The translations under genes and the position numbers were made by a program. 64,000 nucleotides of DNA, taken from positions 26,772 through 90,771 of IMG/VR virus record IMGVR_UViG_3300037804_000222. One strand, 5' to 3'. Below are positions 29,979 to 38,280 of the stretch, in pieces (within the stretch, counting starts at the first letter, position 1; each line of letters starts with the position of its first letter). The notes under the pieces are model-generated. The model was not told the origin of the DNA, did not search any database, and saw only the letters and a list, made by a program, of their open reading frames with translations. This DNA comes from a virus.

Positions 29979-30008
29979 TTGCATATTAACTTAAATTAAT
30001 TATTTTTG
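29979..30008 (+). promoter_or_regulatory. late promoter 2 (scaffold/capsid)
   Basis: TTG (29979-29981), 19 nt, TATTTTTG (30001-30008), with the 14-bp TTTTAGCTATAAAA copy at 29929-29942, the same geometry as late promoter 1. Transcription would begin near 30014, giving a leader of about 16 nt before the ATG at 30030. Confidence 0.75.
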
Positions 30009-30029
30009 TCACTTAATAAATTAAATTCT

Positions 30030-31184
30030 ATGGCAATAGGAGAAGATAACATTTTAGATGGATTGGATTTAAGTGTGTTAGATAATCTAACCACTACTCC
30101 AAAGGAAGAAGAAAAGCAGGAGACTACTCCTGTAGGTGAGGTAGAAAATGAAGAGCCTGGTATTTTTAATCCTGAATTAAAAATACAAGAGGTTGAAGAA
30201 TTACCCGAAGCCCAAGAAAAAGAAAAAGTAGATGTAGAAGAATCTAATGAACCCGAAGCAACAAATACTGAAGAAGATTCAGAGGAGCAAGTTTCAGAAA
30301 CACCTGAAGCAAGCGAAGCTGAACAAACAGAAGAAGATGCTTCAGTTCTCCAAGTATTCGCAGAAATACAAAGAGAAAATGGTTTAATAGATTTTAAAGA
30401 CGATGAATTTGAAAACTCAGAAGAATGGTTATTATCAAAAGTGCAAGACACTATTAATACCAAGATTGGAGAATATAAAGATTCTATGCCAGAAGAGATA
30501 AAATATCTTTTGGAAAATCACGAAGAAGGCGTTAATATATATGACTTACTTCAGTCAGATGCTCAACAAAGAAGTTATGATTCTATAGATAAAGAAAAAT
30601 TATCAGATAGTGATTCATTACAAAAGCGGTTAGTTAAAGATCTATTATTATTAAATGGATTTTCAGAGGCGCAAGTTGAGAAGAAAGTTTCTAGATACGA
30701 AGATGCGGGGGTTCTTTTAGAGGAAGCCGAGGAAGCTTTAAGTACATTACAAGATGCACAAAAGCAACAAAAACAGCATTTAGTTCAGAAACAGAAAGAA
30801 GAGCAGAAACAAAGAGTTGAAGCTCATAAAGTTTGGTTAAATGATTTAAAAACTCATATAACTAAAAAAGAAGAAATTTTACCAGGATTTAATTTAACAC
30901 CAAAAGATAAAGATTCTTTATATAATGGTATTACTAAATTAGATAGACACGGTAAAAATGAAATAATGAGAATGCGGGAAAAAGATCCCGAGTTTGATTT
31001 AAAAATTGCATATTTAGCGACAGTCCTAAAGTGGGATTTTTCAGCGTTTGAGCGTCAGTCAACTACGAAATCAACTCGTAAATTGGCAGATGTAATAAAG
31101 AGTACGAAAAAAACTGGTTCCAGACCAAGTAGAGGTACTTCGAATAATGTTGATTTTGACACTATGCGAAAATCTCTACGATAG
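30030..31184 (+). CDS. capsid scaffold-like protein
   Basis: A 384-residue, very acidic protein (long Glu-rich stretches in the first 110 residues, e.g. EEEKQETTPVGEVENEE) followed by a helical Lys/Glu middle and a basic C-terminus (KLADVIKSTKKTGSRPSR). Acidic/helical, no beta domain, directly 5' of the capsid gene: this is the standard profile of a scaffolding protein, whose basic tail would bind the capsid protein. No Ser-His protease signature is visible. I start at the ATG 30030; an in-frame TTG at 30006 lies inside the promoter. Confidence 0.75.
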   Translation: MAIGEDNILDGLDLSVLDNLTTTPKEEEKQETTPVGEVENEEPGIFNPELKIQEVEELPEAQEKEKVDVEESNEPEATNTEEDSEEQVSETPEASEAEQTEEDASVLQVFAEIQRENGLIDFKDDEFENSEEWLLSKVQDTINTKIGEYKDSMPEEIKYLLENHEEGVNIYDLLQSDAQQRSYDSIDKEKLSDSDSLQKRLVKDLLLLNGFSEAQVEKKVSRYEDAGVLLEEAEEALSTLQDAQKQQKQHLVQKQKEEQKQRVEAHKVWLNDLKTHITKKEEILPGFNLTPKDKDSLYNGITKLDRHGKNEIMRMREKDPEFDLKIAYLATVLKWDFSAFERQSTTKSTRKLADVIKSTKKTGSRPSRGTSNNVDFDTMRKSLR

Positions 31185-31231
31185 GGAGCTATTTATTTAT
31201 AAACAACAAGTAATAATTTAATTAATTAAAA

Positions 31232-32671
31232 ATGGCAAACACAATTAGTTCATTACAAATGTATGCTCCTAAAAGTTGGTCTGGCTTAACAACAGAGAAC
31301 CATCTAGGAAGCGTATTCGCACAAGAACCAACTTTGGTGTCTAACATCATTAGTAGAGTTTTTGGACTAAACCAATACGCAGGTTTAGATTATTTTCTAT
31401 CAATTGGCGGAGGGGAGCAAGAGCTTCCAGATGACAATGATTACGAGTGGTACCTAAAAGGTGACGACGAACGTGCGATCACTATTACAAACACTTTATC
31501 AGGAACTCCTGGACAGTACGGCGCTGAAATTCTTATTGAATTTGCAGAAAAGTACTTCGCTGTTACTGATAAACTAGTTTTAGATGATGGTGAAACAGCT
31601 GTACGTGTAATGCGTGAGCCTTACATGTCTGGTACTTCTTGGGTTTACCCTTGTGTACTTATGGCAGCAGATGCTGATGCTTTTGTAGCTAATTCTTTGT
31701 TAGCTGCGGGATCTAAGGCGAGTAAAGAATACTCTCCACAAGAAAGAACATTGAACAAGACTTATGGTGAAACAAGCTATACTTCTCCGTTCAAAATGCG
31801 TAATGCAATGTCTTTCTTATCTAAGACTTATACTATTCCTGGAAACATGCACCAACGTCCGTTAGTGATTGAGATGTTAGATCCTAAGTCAAACAAGACT
31901 TCTAAGATCTGGACTCAATATGCTGAATGGGAGTTTATGTGTCAGTGGATGAAAGAAAAAGAGCGTATGCTTTGGTTCTCTAAATCTAACAAGCAGGCTA
32001 ATGGTACTTATAATATGTACGGAGCAAACGGAACTCCAATTATCGAAGGTGCAGGTTTACGTGAGCAAATCTCTCCATCGTACAAGTTCCACTATACTGA
32101 CTTTACAATTGACTATTTAGAAGATGTATTATTGAATCTTTCAATTAACATTCTTCCAGAAGACCAACGTCACTTCGTAGCGTTTACAGGTGAGCGTGGT
32201 ATGGTTCAATTCCACAGAGCGCTTGAAAATCACGCAGCTCGTTTCCAACCATTAGATTCTAAAAGAATTTCTGGTGATGGACAAAACTTAGGATTCAAAG
32301 GTCAGTACAGAGAATTCATGGGCCCACAAGGGATCAAGTTTACTTTGGTACACTTACCAATGTATGATAATGAAGTTCGTAACCGTGTTGCTCACCCAAA
32401 AGGCGGATACACTGAGTCTTACCGTTATACTATCCTTAACATGGGTACGTCAGGTGGAGAAAAGAACATCAAACGAGTATATCCTAAAGGACGTAAAGAA
32501 TTAATGTGGCACGTTGCTGGTTCAACTTCACCGTTGGGTCCAAATACAAACTTCAGTAAAGGTTCTGCGTCTGCAGTAGATGGTTATCAATTATTCGCTC
32601 AAGCTCAACAAGGTGTGCTTATTGCAAACCCAATGTCTTGTGCAGAATTGATTTATTCATCAACTGTCTGA
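31232..32671 (+). CDS. major capsid protein
   Basis: A 479-residue protein downstream of the scaffold gene with its own leader of 47 bp. No Cys-rich or repeat features; the position (portal, scaffold, this), length near that of crAss-like capsid proteins, and codon use (more C-ending and CGT codons, e.g. aac, ttc, cgt, than its neighbours, as expected for a very abundant protein) support the call. The HK97 fold cannot be seen by eye. Confidence 0.8.
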   Translation: MANTISSLQMYAPKSWSGLTTENHLGSVFAQEPTLVSNIISRVFGLNQYAGLDYFLSIGGGEQELPDDNDYEWYLKGDDERAITITNTLSGTPGQYGAEILIEFAEKYFAVTDKLVLDDGETAVRVMREPYMSGTSWVYPCVLMAADADAFVANSLLAAGSKASKEYSPQERTLNKTYGETSYTSPFKMRNAMSFLSKTYTIPGNMHQRPLVIEMLDPKSNKTSKIWTQYAEWEFMCQWMKEKERMLWFSKSNKQANGTYNMYGANGTPIIEGAGLREQISPSYKFHYTDFTIDYLEDVLLNLSINILPEDQRHFVAFTGERGMVQFHRALENHAARFQPLDSKRISGDGQNLGFKGQYREFMGPQGIKFTLVHLPMYDNEVRNRVAHPKGGYTESYRYTILNMGTSGGEKNIKRVYPKGRKELMWHVAGSTSPLGPNTNFSKGSASAVDGYQLFAQAQQGVLIANPMSCAELIYSSTV

Positions 32672-32707
32672 TAAATAGTAATTAAATTAATATAAACACG
32701 AAAGAAG

Positions 32708-33583
32708 ATGGCAAAGAAGACAGCTAAAGCAACAGAGATTACTACTGAAGCAAAACCTGTATCAGTGAAGAAGGAAAGTGTTGTTAATAATACACCAGAT
32801 AAGGTTACTTTAAAACCTATTAAGAAGAATGGATGGCTCCCTGAAGATCACGACGGGGCCATCCGCTATTCTAAATGCTTTGAACGTTTAACTGTTCAGG
32901 CTACTAGAGGTACAGGAGTACTTAATACTGGATTAACTGAGGAAGACGAGCGTCGTCTTGAAAAGAAGATGAATATGTCTACTGGAACATTATCCCGATA
33001 TAATAAAGATTATTGGACAATGTTTAGAGTAGATGTTCCTAAAGAGGGACAAATTCTTGATCTTGCCTTCCCAGAAGATGAATTAAAATATTTAGTTTTA
33101 AAAGCTCATCAGAGAGTTGCAAACTCAGAAATGGAAAGATTTGATTCTCCATTTGCAGAGTATGTAATGACTTCAGAAGAGCAAGAAGCTAAAGTAGTGA
33201 ATAAGAAATCTAAACTTAAGCGTAAAGCTTACAAAGTATTTAGTAGTATGAGTACTACAGAAATGAAAGATGTTCTTAAAGTTATGGGTAAACGAGCTGG
33301 AGATGATTCGTCTGTAGATTTCGTTGAATCACAACTGGATAAAATCGTAACAGATGATCCGCAGAACTTTCTTAATACTGTAGAAGACCCAACATTTGCT
33401 ATGAGAGCATTTATTGACGATTGTATATCATCAAGAGTTCTTGTAAAGAATGGTACTAAATATCAACTTCCTGGTGGAGATGTTGTAGGATATACACTTG
33501 AGCAAACGATTGAATATTTACAAAATCCTGATAATCAGGAAGTGTATTTAGATTTAAAAGGTAAAATGTCTATAGGCAAATAG
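32708..33583 (+). CDS. head protein, 291 aa
   Basis: Unrecognised by motif. A Lys/Thr-rich disordered N-terminus (~40 residues) precedes a helical C-terminal domain. It is 36 bp downstream of the capsid gene and 1 bp before the connector-like gene. Proteins at this position are usually head-closure or capsid-associated proteins. Confidence 0.6.
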   Translation: MAKKTAKATEITTEAKPVSVKKESVVNNTPDKVTLKPIKKNGWLPEDHDGAIRYSKCFERLTVQATRGTGVLNTGLTEEDERRLEKKMNMSTGTLSRYNKDYWTMFRVDVPKEGQILDLAFPEDELKYLVLKAHQRVANSEMERFDSPFAEYVMTSEEQEAKVVNKKSKLKRKAYKVFSSMSTTEMKDVLKVMGKRAGDDSSVDFVESQLDKIVTDDPQNFLNTVEDPTFAMRAFIDDCISSRVLVKNGTKYQLPGGDVVGYTLEQTIEYLQNPDNQEVYLDLKGKMSIGK

Positions 33584-33584
33584 T

Positions 33585-34289
33585 ATGGATAGAACTGAAA
33601 TGCATAAAGAATTTAAACTTCTCATGGATAAAGCAGGTGGGGGCGGAGCCCCTTCCTTCATATCCTCAGAGATAGATAGATTTTTAAATATAGCGCAAGA
33701 TAAATTTGTGTCTAAACGTGCATTTGGTAATAATCCTAGACGTACTGGTTTTGAAGAAGATCAAAAGCGTAGAGATGATTTAGTAGGAATAATTCGACAA
33801 AGTAATTTATCTTCCTTTAATACTTATGGTGCAAATAAGCCAAACGCTGTTTTAGCTCCTATTCCTGCACATTACAGGCATGCTATAAACGAAGAGGCTA
33901 TTATTTATACTCCTGGAAAGGAAGATTCTTCTAGAAGAGTTGGAGTTAAACCTATAACTCATGATCGCTATAATAAAATTATAGACGATCCTTTTAATAA
34001 ACCTGATAAAGATACAGTTTATAGGTTAGATTTCGCTGCTATTAATGGTAGTGGAGAGGACGCGGAAGGTGCTCCTGGCTTTGAATTAATATGCGGGGAA
34101 GGACAAGAAATATCTATGTATTATATAAGGTATATTCGAAATCCTATACAAATAGCACCCGATCAAAACTGTATGTTATCAGAACATACACACAGAGAGA
34201 TTATAAGGATGGCTATCGTAGATGCTTTAGAAACAATAGAGCAACCACGATACCAATCAAGTAAAATAGAACTTAACGAAATAGAATAA
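33585..34289 (+). CDS. head-tail connector-like protein, 234 aa
   Basis: The N-terminal helix-turn pattern EMHKEFKLLMDKAG... FISSEIDRFLNIAQDKFVSKRAF is the type seen in phage 'adaptor/connector' proteins ('E.Id.fLN.Aq..fv..r'), which bind below the portal. A similar opening ('QVEFQINSLRAQFIRQD') is in the 231-aa protein at 59002. It ends one codon before the next start. Confidence 0.6.
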   Translation: MDRTEMHKEFKLLMDKAGGGGAPSFISSEIDRFLNIAQDKFVSKRAFGNNPRRTGFEEDQKRRDDLVGIIRQSNLSSFNTYGANKPNAVLAPIPAHYRHAINEEAIIYTPGKEDSSRRVGVKPITHDRYNKIIDDPFNKPDKDTVYRLDFAAINGSGEDAEGAPGFELICGEGQEISMYYIRYIRNPIQIAPDQNCMLSEHTHREIIRMAIVDALETIEQPRYQSSKIELNEIE

Positions 34290-34290
34290 A

Positions 34291-34857
34291 ATGGCAAGAA
34301 CAGCAAAAATAACAAAAGCCAATGTAGGCCCTCGACAGAACGTCGGAGGTGCTGTTGGTAATACTCCCGTTCGAGCACAGGATTTTAACGATCTTGCGGG
34401 AGATCATGTCAGTCAATCTGATACAAATGCTCAGACAATTGCTAGTAACCTTACGATTAGAGGAGATATATTCACTAATCCTGGTACTCCTGCTGCAGCT
34501 CTTGGAACTGGAAATATAACTTTAACTATTGCGCAAATTTTAACGCAAGTTTTAGAGGAAGATCCTGAAGGAGCTGCTAATTGGACTACTCCTACTGCTG
34601 CTTTATCGGTAGCTGGAATAACTGATGTAGCTGCTGGAGACTGTCTTGATTTTTATGTAATAAATTCTGCTACTACAGGAGCCAACGAAATAGTTACTAT
34701 GGTAGCGGGTACTGGATGTACACTTGTTGGGAATGCACTAGTTGCAGCACCTAATGTTACAGAAGATCAAGAGAATGCAGGTAGTGCACACTTTAGAATG
34801 AGATTTACAAACGTAACTTCTGGTTCTGAGGCGTATACTCTTTATAGACTAGCTTAA
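34291..34857 (+). CDS. beta-rich head fibre or decoration-like protein, 188 aa
   Basis: Ala/Gly/Thr-rich protein with SQSDTNAQTIASNLTIRGD and GNITLTIAQILTQVLEEDPEG; the latter half is a probable beta sandwich (TGANEIVTMVAGTGCTL). Low-complexity, beta-rich proteins of this size near the head genes are usually fibres or decoration proteins. No binding motif recognised. Confidence 0.55.
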   Translation: MARTAKITKANVGPRQNVGGAVGNTPVRAQDFNDLAGDHVSQSDTNAQTIASNLTIRGDIFTNPGTPAAALGTGNITLTIAQILTQVLEEDPEGAANWTTPTAALSVAGITDVAAGDCLDFYVINSATTGANEIVTMVAGTGCTLVGNALVAAPNVTEDQENAGSAHFRMRFTNVTSGSEAYTLYRLA

Positions 34858-34887
34858 CAATTAATTAATTTTTAAAATAGATAACAA

Positions 34888-36165
34888 ATGTTTAAAACAG
34901 ATAATTCCCTACATGTATTTGTAGGACCTCAAGAAACATCTTCTATTGCAGCAGCGTCTGCGGGGGATGTATTTATAGTGGATGAGACTAATGCTATTAT
35001 CTCTGATGGAGCTATTACAGCTGCGGCTCACCCATACTTAAAGATCGGACAAAAAGATGCTGACGGTAACGTTCGCTTCACTCCTTTATTTAAATTTGCA
35101 AATATTACTAGTAAAGTAGCTAGAGAGCACGATGAAGACAGATCTCAACAATCTTCTGTATTTGGTTCAGGCGGATCAACTGGTTCGATTGAAGCACTTA
35201 ATTCTAACCGTTACACAATACGTGTAAACTTTACAAATAATGTAGATATGTATTCTGAGCAGTCAGATCAACATTTCTTTGAATATGTTTCTGATTCTTC
35301 TGCAACTCAAATTGAAATTGCAGATTATTTTGCACAGACTATGTCTAAAAGTGCTAAGTTTTCAGGAAAAAGAACTGGTAAAAACCGTGCTTCTGTAAAA
35401 GTAGAACGATTTACTTCTGCAGCTGATTCAGCTATTTCAACTGATATTACAACTGCTACAGTTACTAATGGTAGTAAATACATTACTGGATTTACTTTTG
35501 GTTCTGGTACTGATGTATCTGGAATGGTAGCAGGTAACTATCTACGTATTGTAGAAGAAGGAACTGTTACAGATACTCCAGTTGCAACAACTGATGCAAT
35601 TTATAAAATCGTTTCTGTAGATAATACTAATGATATTATTGAGTTAGATCAGCCTTTCCAAGGTACAGGAGCTGCTTTACAAGATGTAGCAATTAACCAA
35701 ATTACAGCTGCTGTTATGGCAACTGCAGATGTTGGTATCCGTATTATGGGATTAGAACAAGAATGGAAATTAGGTTTACTTCCTGATGCAGGAAATCTAA
35801 TTACTTTTGAAGTTACTTTAGATGGTTGGGGCGCTACTACTGCTGTTGCAAATACTGCTGCAGTTTTAGGAGATGGTACTGCTAGAGCAGTTGCTGACTT
35901 AGAGTGGTTTGCTCAAGGTGCTGCAGGTGCTTATTATCATAAAGGTGCAATTCCTAGTAATGCAGACAATATTACCTTGTATGCTGATGGAACATTAACT
36001 ACATCTTATAATACACTTGAGTTACAAGTAGACTTAGAAGATCCTGGACATGCAGTTGCTACAGGTGGTAAAGGTAAAATGACTATTGTTATGGCTGCTC
36101 TTGAAGGAGCTTCTCAAGCATTAGTTACTACTGCTCTTGCTACTACAGGAGACGCTTGGGATTAA
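34888..36165 (+). CDS. abundant structural protein, 425 aa
   Basis: A beta-rich, Ala/Thr-rich protein without recognised motif. It opens SLHVFVGPQETSSIAAASAG and has GSSTGSIEAL-like turns. The strong terminator 26 bp after its stop suggests a transcript boundary after an abundant product. Candidates are a second capsid-shell or tail-tube protein; the sequence does not decide. Confidence 0.6.
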   Translation: MFKTDNSLHVFVGPQETSSIAAASAGDVFIVDETNAIISDGAITAAAHPYLKIGQKDADGNVRFTPLFKFANITSKVAREHDEDRSQQSSVFGSGGSTGSIEALNSNRYTIRVNFTNNVDMYSEQSDQHFFEYVSDSSATQIEIADYFAQTMSKSAKFSGKRTGKNRASVKVERFTSAADSAISTDITTATVTNGSKYITGFTFGSGTDVSGMVAGNYLRIVEEGTVTDTPVATTDAIYKIVSVDNTNDIIELDQPFQGTGAALQDVAINQITAAVMATADVGIRIMGLEQEWKLGLLPDAGNLITFEVTLDGWGATTAVANTAAVLGDGTARAVADLEWFAQGAAGAYYHKGAIPSNADNITLYADGTLTTSYNTLELQVDLEDPGHAVATGGKGKMTIVMAALEGASQALVTTALATTGDAWD

Positions 36166-36190
36166 TATTCCGAATAATTTTTATATAATC

Positions 36191-36226
36191 AAAGGGCAGG
36201 CAGCTTATCTGTCTGCCCTTTTTTAA
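36191..36226 (+). terminator. strong rho-independent terminator
   Basis: AAAGGGCAGGCAG pairs with CTGTCTGCCCTTT (13 bp including one G-U, loop CTTAT) followed by TTTTT. It is the strongest terminator in the window and closes the head/capsid transcription unit, 26 bp past the 425-aa gene. Confidence 0.9.
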
Positions 36227-36235
36227 TACCTACCT

Positions 36236-36823
36236 ATGCCATTAGATATAAAACTTAATGTACGAACAACTGATGATTGTAAGAATTTAGTTATAGAAGA
36301 TATAACTGGATATTATGACATTTTAAATAACCCTGGAGGGTGGGGACAAATCAATCAGAGTCCTAGTATACCAAATGAAAGTATTAATGTTTTTATAACA
36401 GTATATCACCATATAGCTGGAGTACAGTATACTACAACTATTCAGGTGCCAGAAAGTTTATATTATACAGCATTTCCTTTTGAAAGTAGTATAGAAGGAT
36501 TTAAAATGTCTATTCCTTCTGATATAATATCTACATATATTGCAAATCAGATAACTTTAGAGCCTGGTGTTGAATTACCTGAAGAATATAATATAACTCA
36601 AGAAACTGTAGAAGATAATATATATCAAGTAGTAGTTAGACTTTCCCATGAAAATATGGAGATTATATCTACCCCTTCTATATACTCCTCTACATGTAAC
36701 ATGAGAAAAGATGTTGACGCTTTGTTATCATCTATAGATTTATCTTGTAAGGATTGTGATCAAACTGATTTTGATAAAGCCTTATTAGCAAAAAGTATAC
36801 TTGAAGGATTAGAAAATGCTTAA
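36236..36823 (+). CDS. hypothetical protein, 195 aa
   Basis: Beta-rich, Tyr/Ile-rich; no signal peptide. It has a Cys pair in the C-terminal helix (SCKDCDQTD). First gene after the strong terminator and directly upstream of the metzincin-like pair. No promoter is evident in the 10-bp gap, so expression needs readthrough or an internal promoter. Confidence 0.6.
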   Translation: MPLDIKLNVRTTDDCKNLVIEDITGYYDILNNPGGWGQINQSPSIPNESINVFITVYHHIAGVQYTTTIQVPESLYYTAFPFESSIEGFKMSIPSDIISTYIANQITLEPGVELPEEYNITQETVEDNIYQVVVRLSHENMEIISTPSIYSSTCNMRKDVDALLSSIDLSCKDCDQTDFDKALLAKSILEGLENA

Positions 36824-36832
36824 TTTAAAATA

Positions 36833-38278
36833 ATGGCTACACCAAAAAAGGCAAAAAAGGCATATAATACTACACATTTAATAGGTGCATCAGGTCAGAG
36901 TTGTGGATTTGAATGGAGTTTAAAAAAACACGTTCAAGATTCTGATATTAATTTCGGAGGATATACTACCGCTATAAAGCAAATTCTTCAAAGCTCTAAA
37001 TTTGAAAGAACTAATAAAGTGTTCCCTATTGTATTTCACGTAATTCGTGATGATGCAAATCTTCTACATCCTTCGGGAGGTGTTAATAGGGATTTTAATG
37101 TAGAATATTTATTAGCCTGGGTAAATTTTTGGTTTGGGGGTACTTCTATATCATTTAAAGGCGCAGAAAAAGATCCTCAAGGAAATATTATGACTACTCC
37201 AGGATTAAATATAATAGAGGGAAGTGATGTATCTCAACAGAGGGGGAAGAATTTTTATACGTACAATAAAGATTTTGTGGCTTTAGATGAGTTTGCAGAC
37301 TATTCGCAAAGAGAGGAAATTCCAGGAGTTCTTTTAGAATATATTCAAAATACATATTCATGGGATAATTATAAATATATAAATATATTTTTAATAAATA
37401 AAACAAATTCTGGAAATGCAAAGGTTATGATGACTGCTGTTCACCCATTAACAGCTGAATCAATAAATCCTACTCTTCTATCGGCAGCAGTAGATTTATG
37501 GGCAATAGGAAGAAAGCATGATAATATTTCTTCTCAAGTATCGAGTGATCCTGGGTTAGTGGGTGAAGAGGTAACATTAACCAATTTCGGATATAGATAT
37601 AATCCTAGTAGTAATTCGGCAATTCAGATTGAAAAAGATGAAGGAGGACTAAATCTTGGGTTTAGAGCTAGGGCTAGAACTATAGTGCATTCTTTAGGAC
37701 ATATATTGGGATTATTTCATATACGCCAAGCTTTAGGGTTTCGTCCTGGAGATATAGATGCTTGTGAAAGCCACGGTACTCCCTCAATATTTTATAATAC
37801 TTCAGAGCTTCGGGGAGGAACTATTTACACTGATCCTCATACAGATACTGAGAATATTCCTACTGTATACCAAATGTTGAATTTTAAGGACTCTCTTAAT
37901 ATTAATCCATGTACTGATAATACTATTTTTACAGATGCCGCAACCCATATGCATATAAACCAATTTACTGGTCCTTCGGGAACGGAACGTGGAGGGCCTG
38001 GAGTTATGTTCAGTTCTGAACAAATTGATTGGATGCATGCTAATTGTGAATATGTAATTGAGAGAGATACCCCAGGAAATTTTGATTTTGGAATACTAGG
38101 ACAAATACTATTAAATACTTCAGAAGTTTTTCTACCTGTAGATACGTCTGTGGATCCTTGTGAAGGTTTTGTTACACCTACAGTACCAAATATTGATACT
38201 TTAGATCAAGTTATAGTTGATGAATTTCAATTTTATAAAGAGTTAATTAATAATAGTATAATTAAAAAGACAGATTAA
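36833..38278 (+). CDS. metzincin-like protein with degenerate active site, 481 aa
   Basis: Pappalysin (M43)-type layout: N-terminal KVFPIVFHVIRDDAN strand with a following helix, zinc-site helix HSLGHILGLFH (286-296) and a Met-turn-like GVMFSSEQIDWMH (~391-403) about 100 residues later. The zinc motif is normally HExxHxxGxxH; here the catalytic Glu is Ser, while all three His and the Gly are kept. It could bind zinc without hydrolysing. It lies 2 bp before the homologous 1345-aa protein that has the intact motif. No signal peptide; presumably a virion protein. Confidence 0.75.
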   Translation: MATPKKAKKAYNTTHLIGASGQSCGFEWSLKKHVQDSDINFGGYTTAIKQILQSSKFERTNKVFPIVFHVIRDDANLLHPSGGVNRDFNVEYLLAWVNFWFGGTSISFKGAEKDPQGNIMTTPGLNIIEGSDVSQQRGKNFYTYNKDFVALDEFADYSQREEIPGVLLEYIQNTYSWDNYKYINIFLINKTNSGNAKVMMTAVHPLTAESINPTLLSAAVDLWAIGRKHDNISSQVSSDPGLVGEEVTLTNFGYRYNPSSNSAIQIEKDEGGLNLGFRARARTIVHSLGHILGLFHIRQALGFRPGDIDACESHGTPSIFYNTSELRGGTIYTDPHTDTENIPTVYQMLNFKDSLNINPCTDNTIFTDAATHMHINQFTGPSGTERGGPGVMFSSEQIDWMHANCEYVIERDTPGNFDFGILGQILLNTSEVFLPVDTSVDPCEGFVTPTVPNIDTLDQVIVDEFQFYKELINNSIIKKTD

Positions 38279-38280
38279 TA

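Noticed and set aside
30006-30029. TTG start eight codons upstream of the scaffold ATG
   Set aside because: It falls within the promoter (-7 box at 30001-30008), upstream of the expected transcription start, so it cannot be translated from that promoter.
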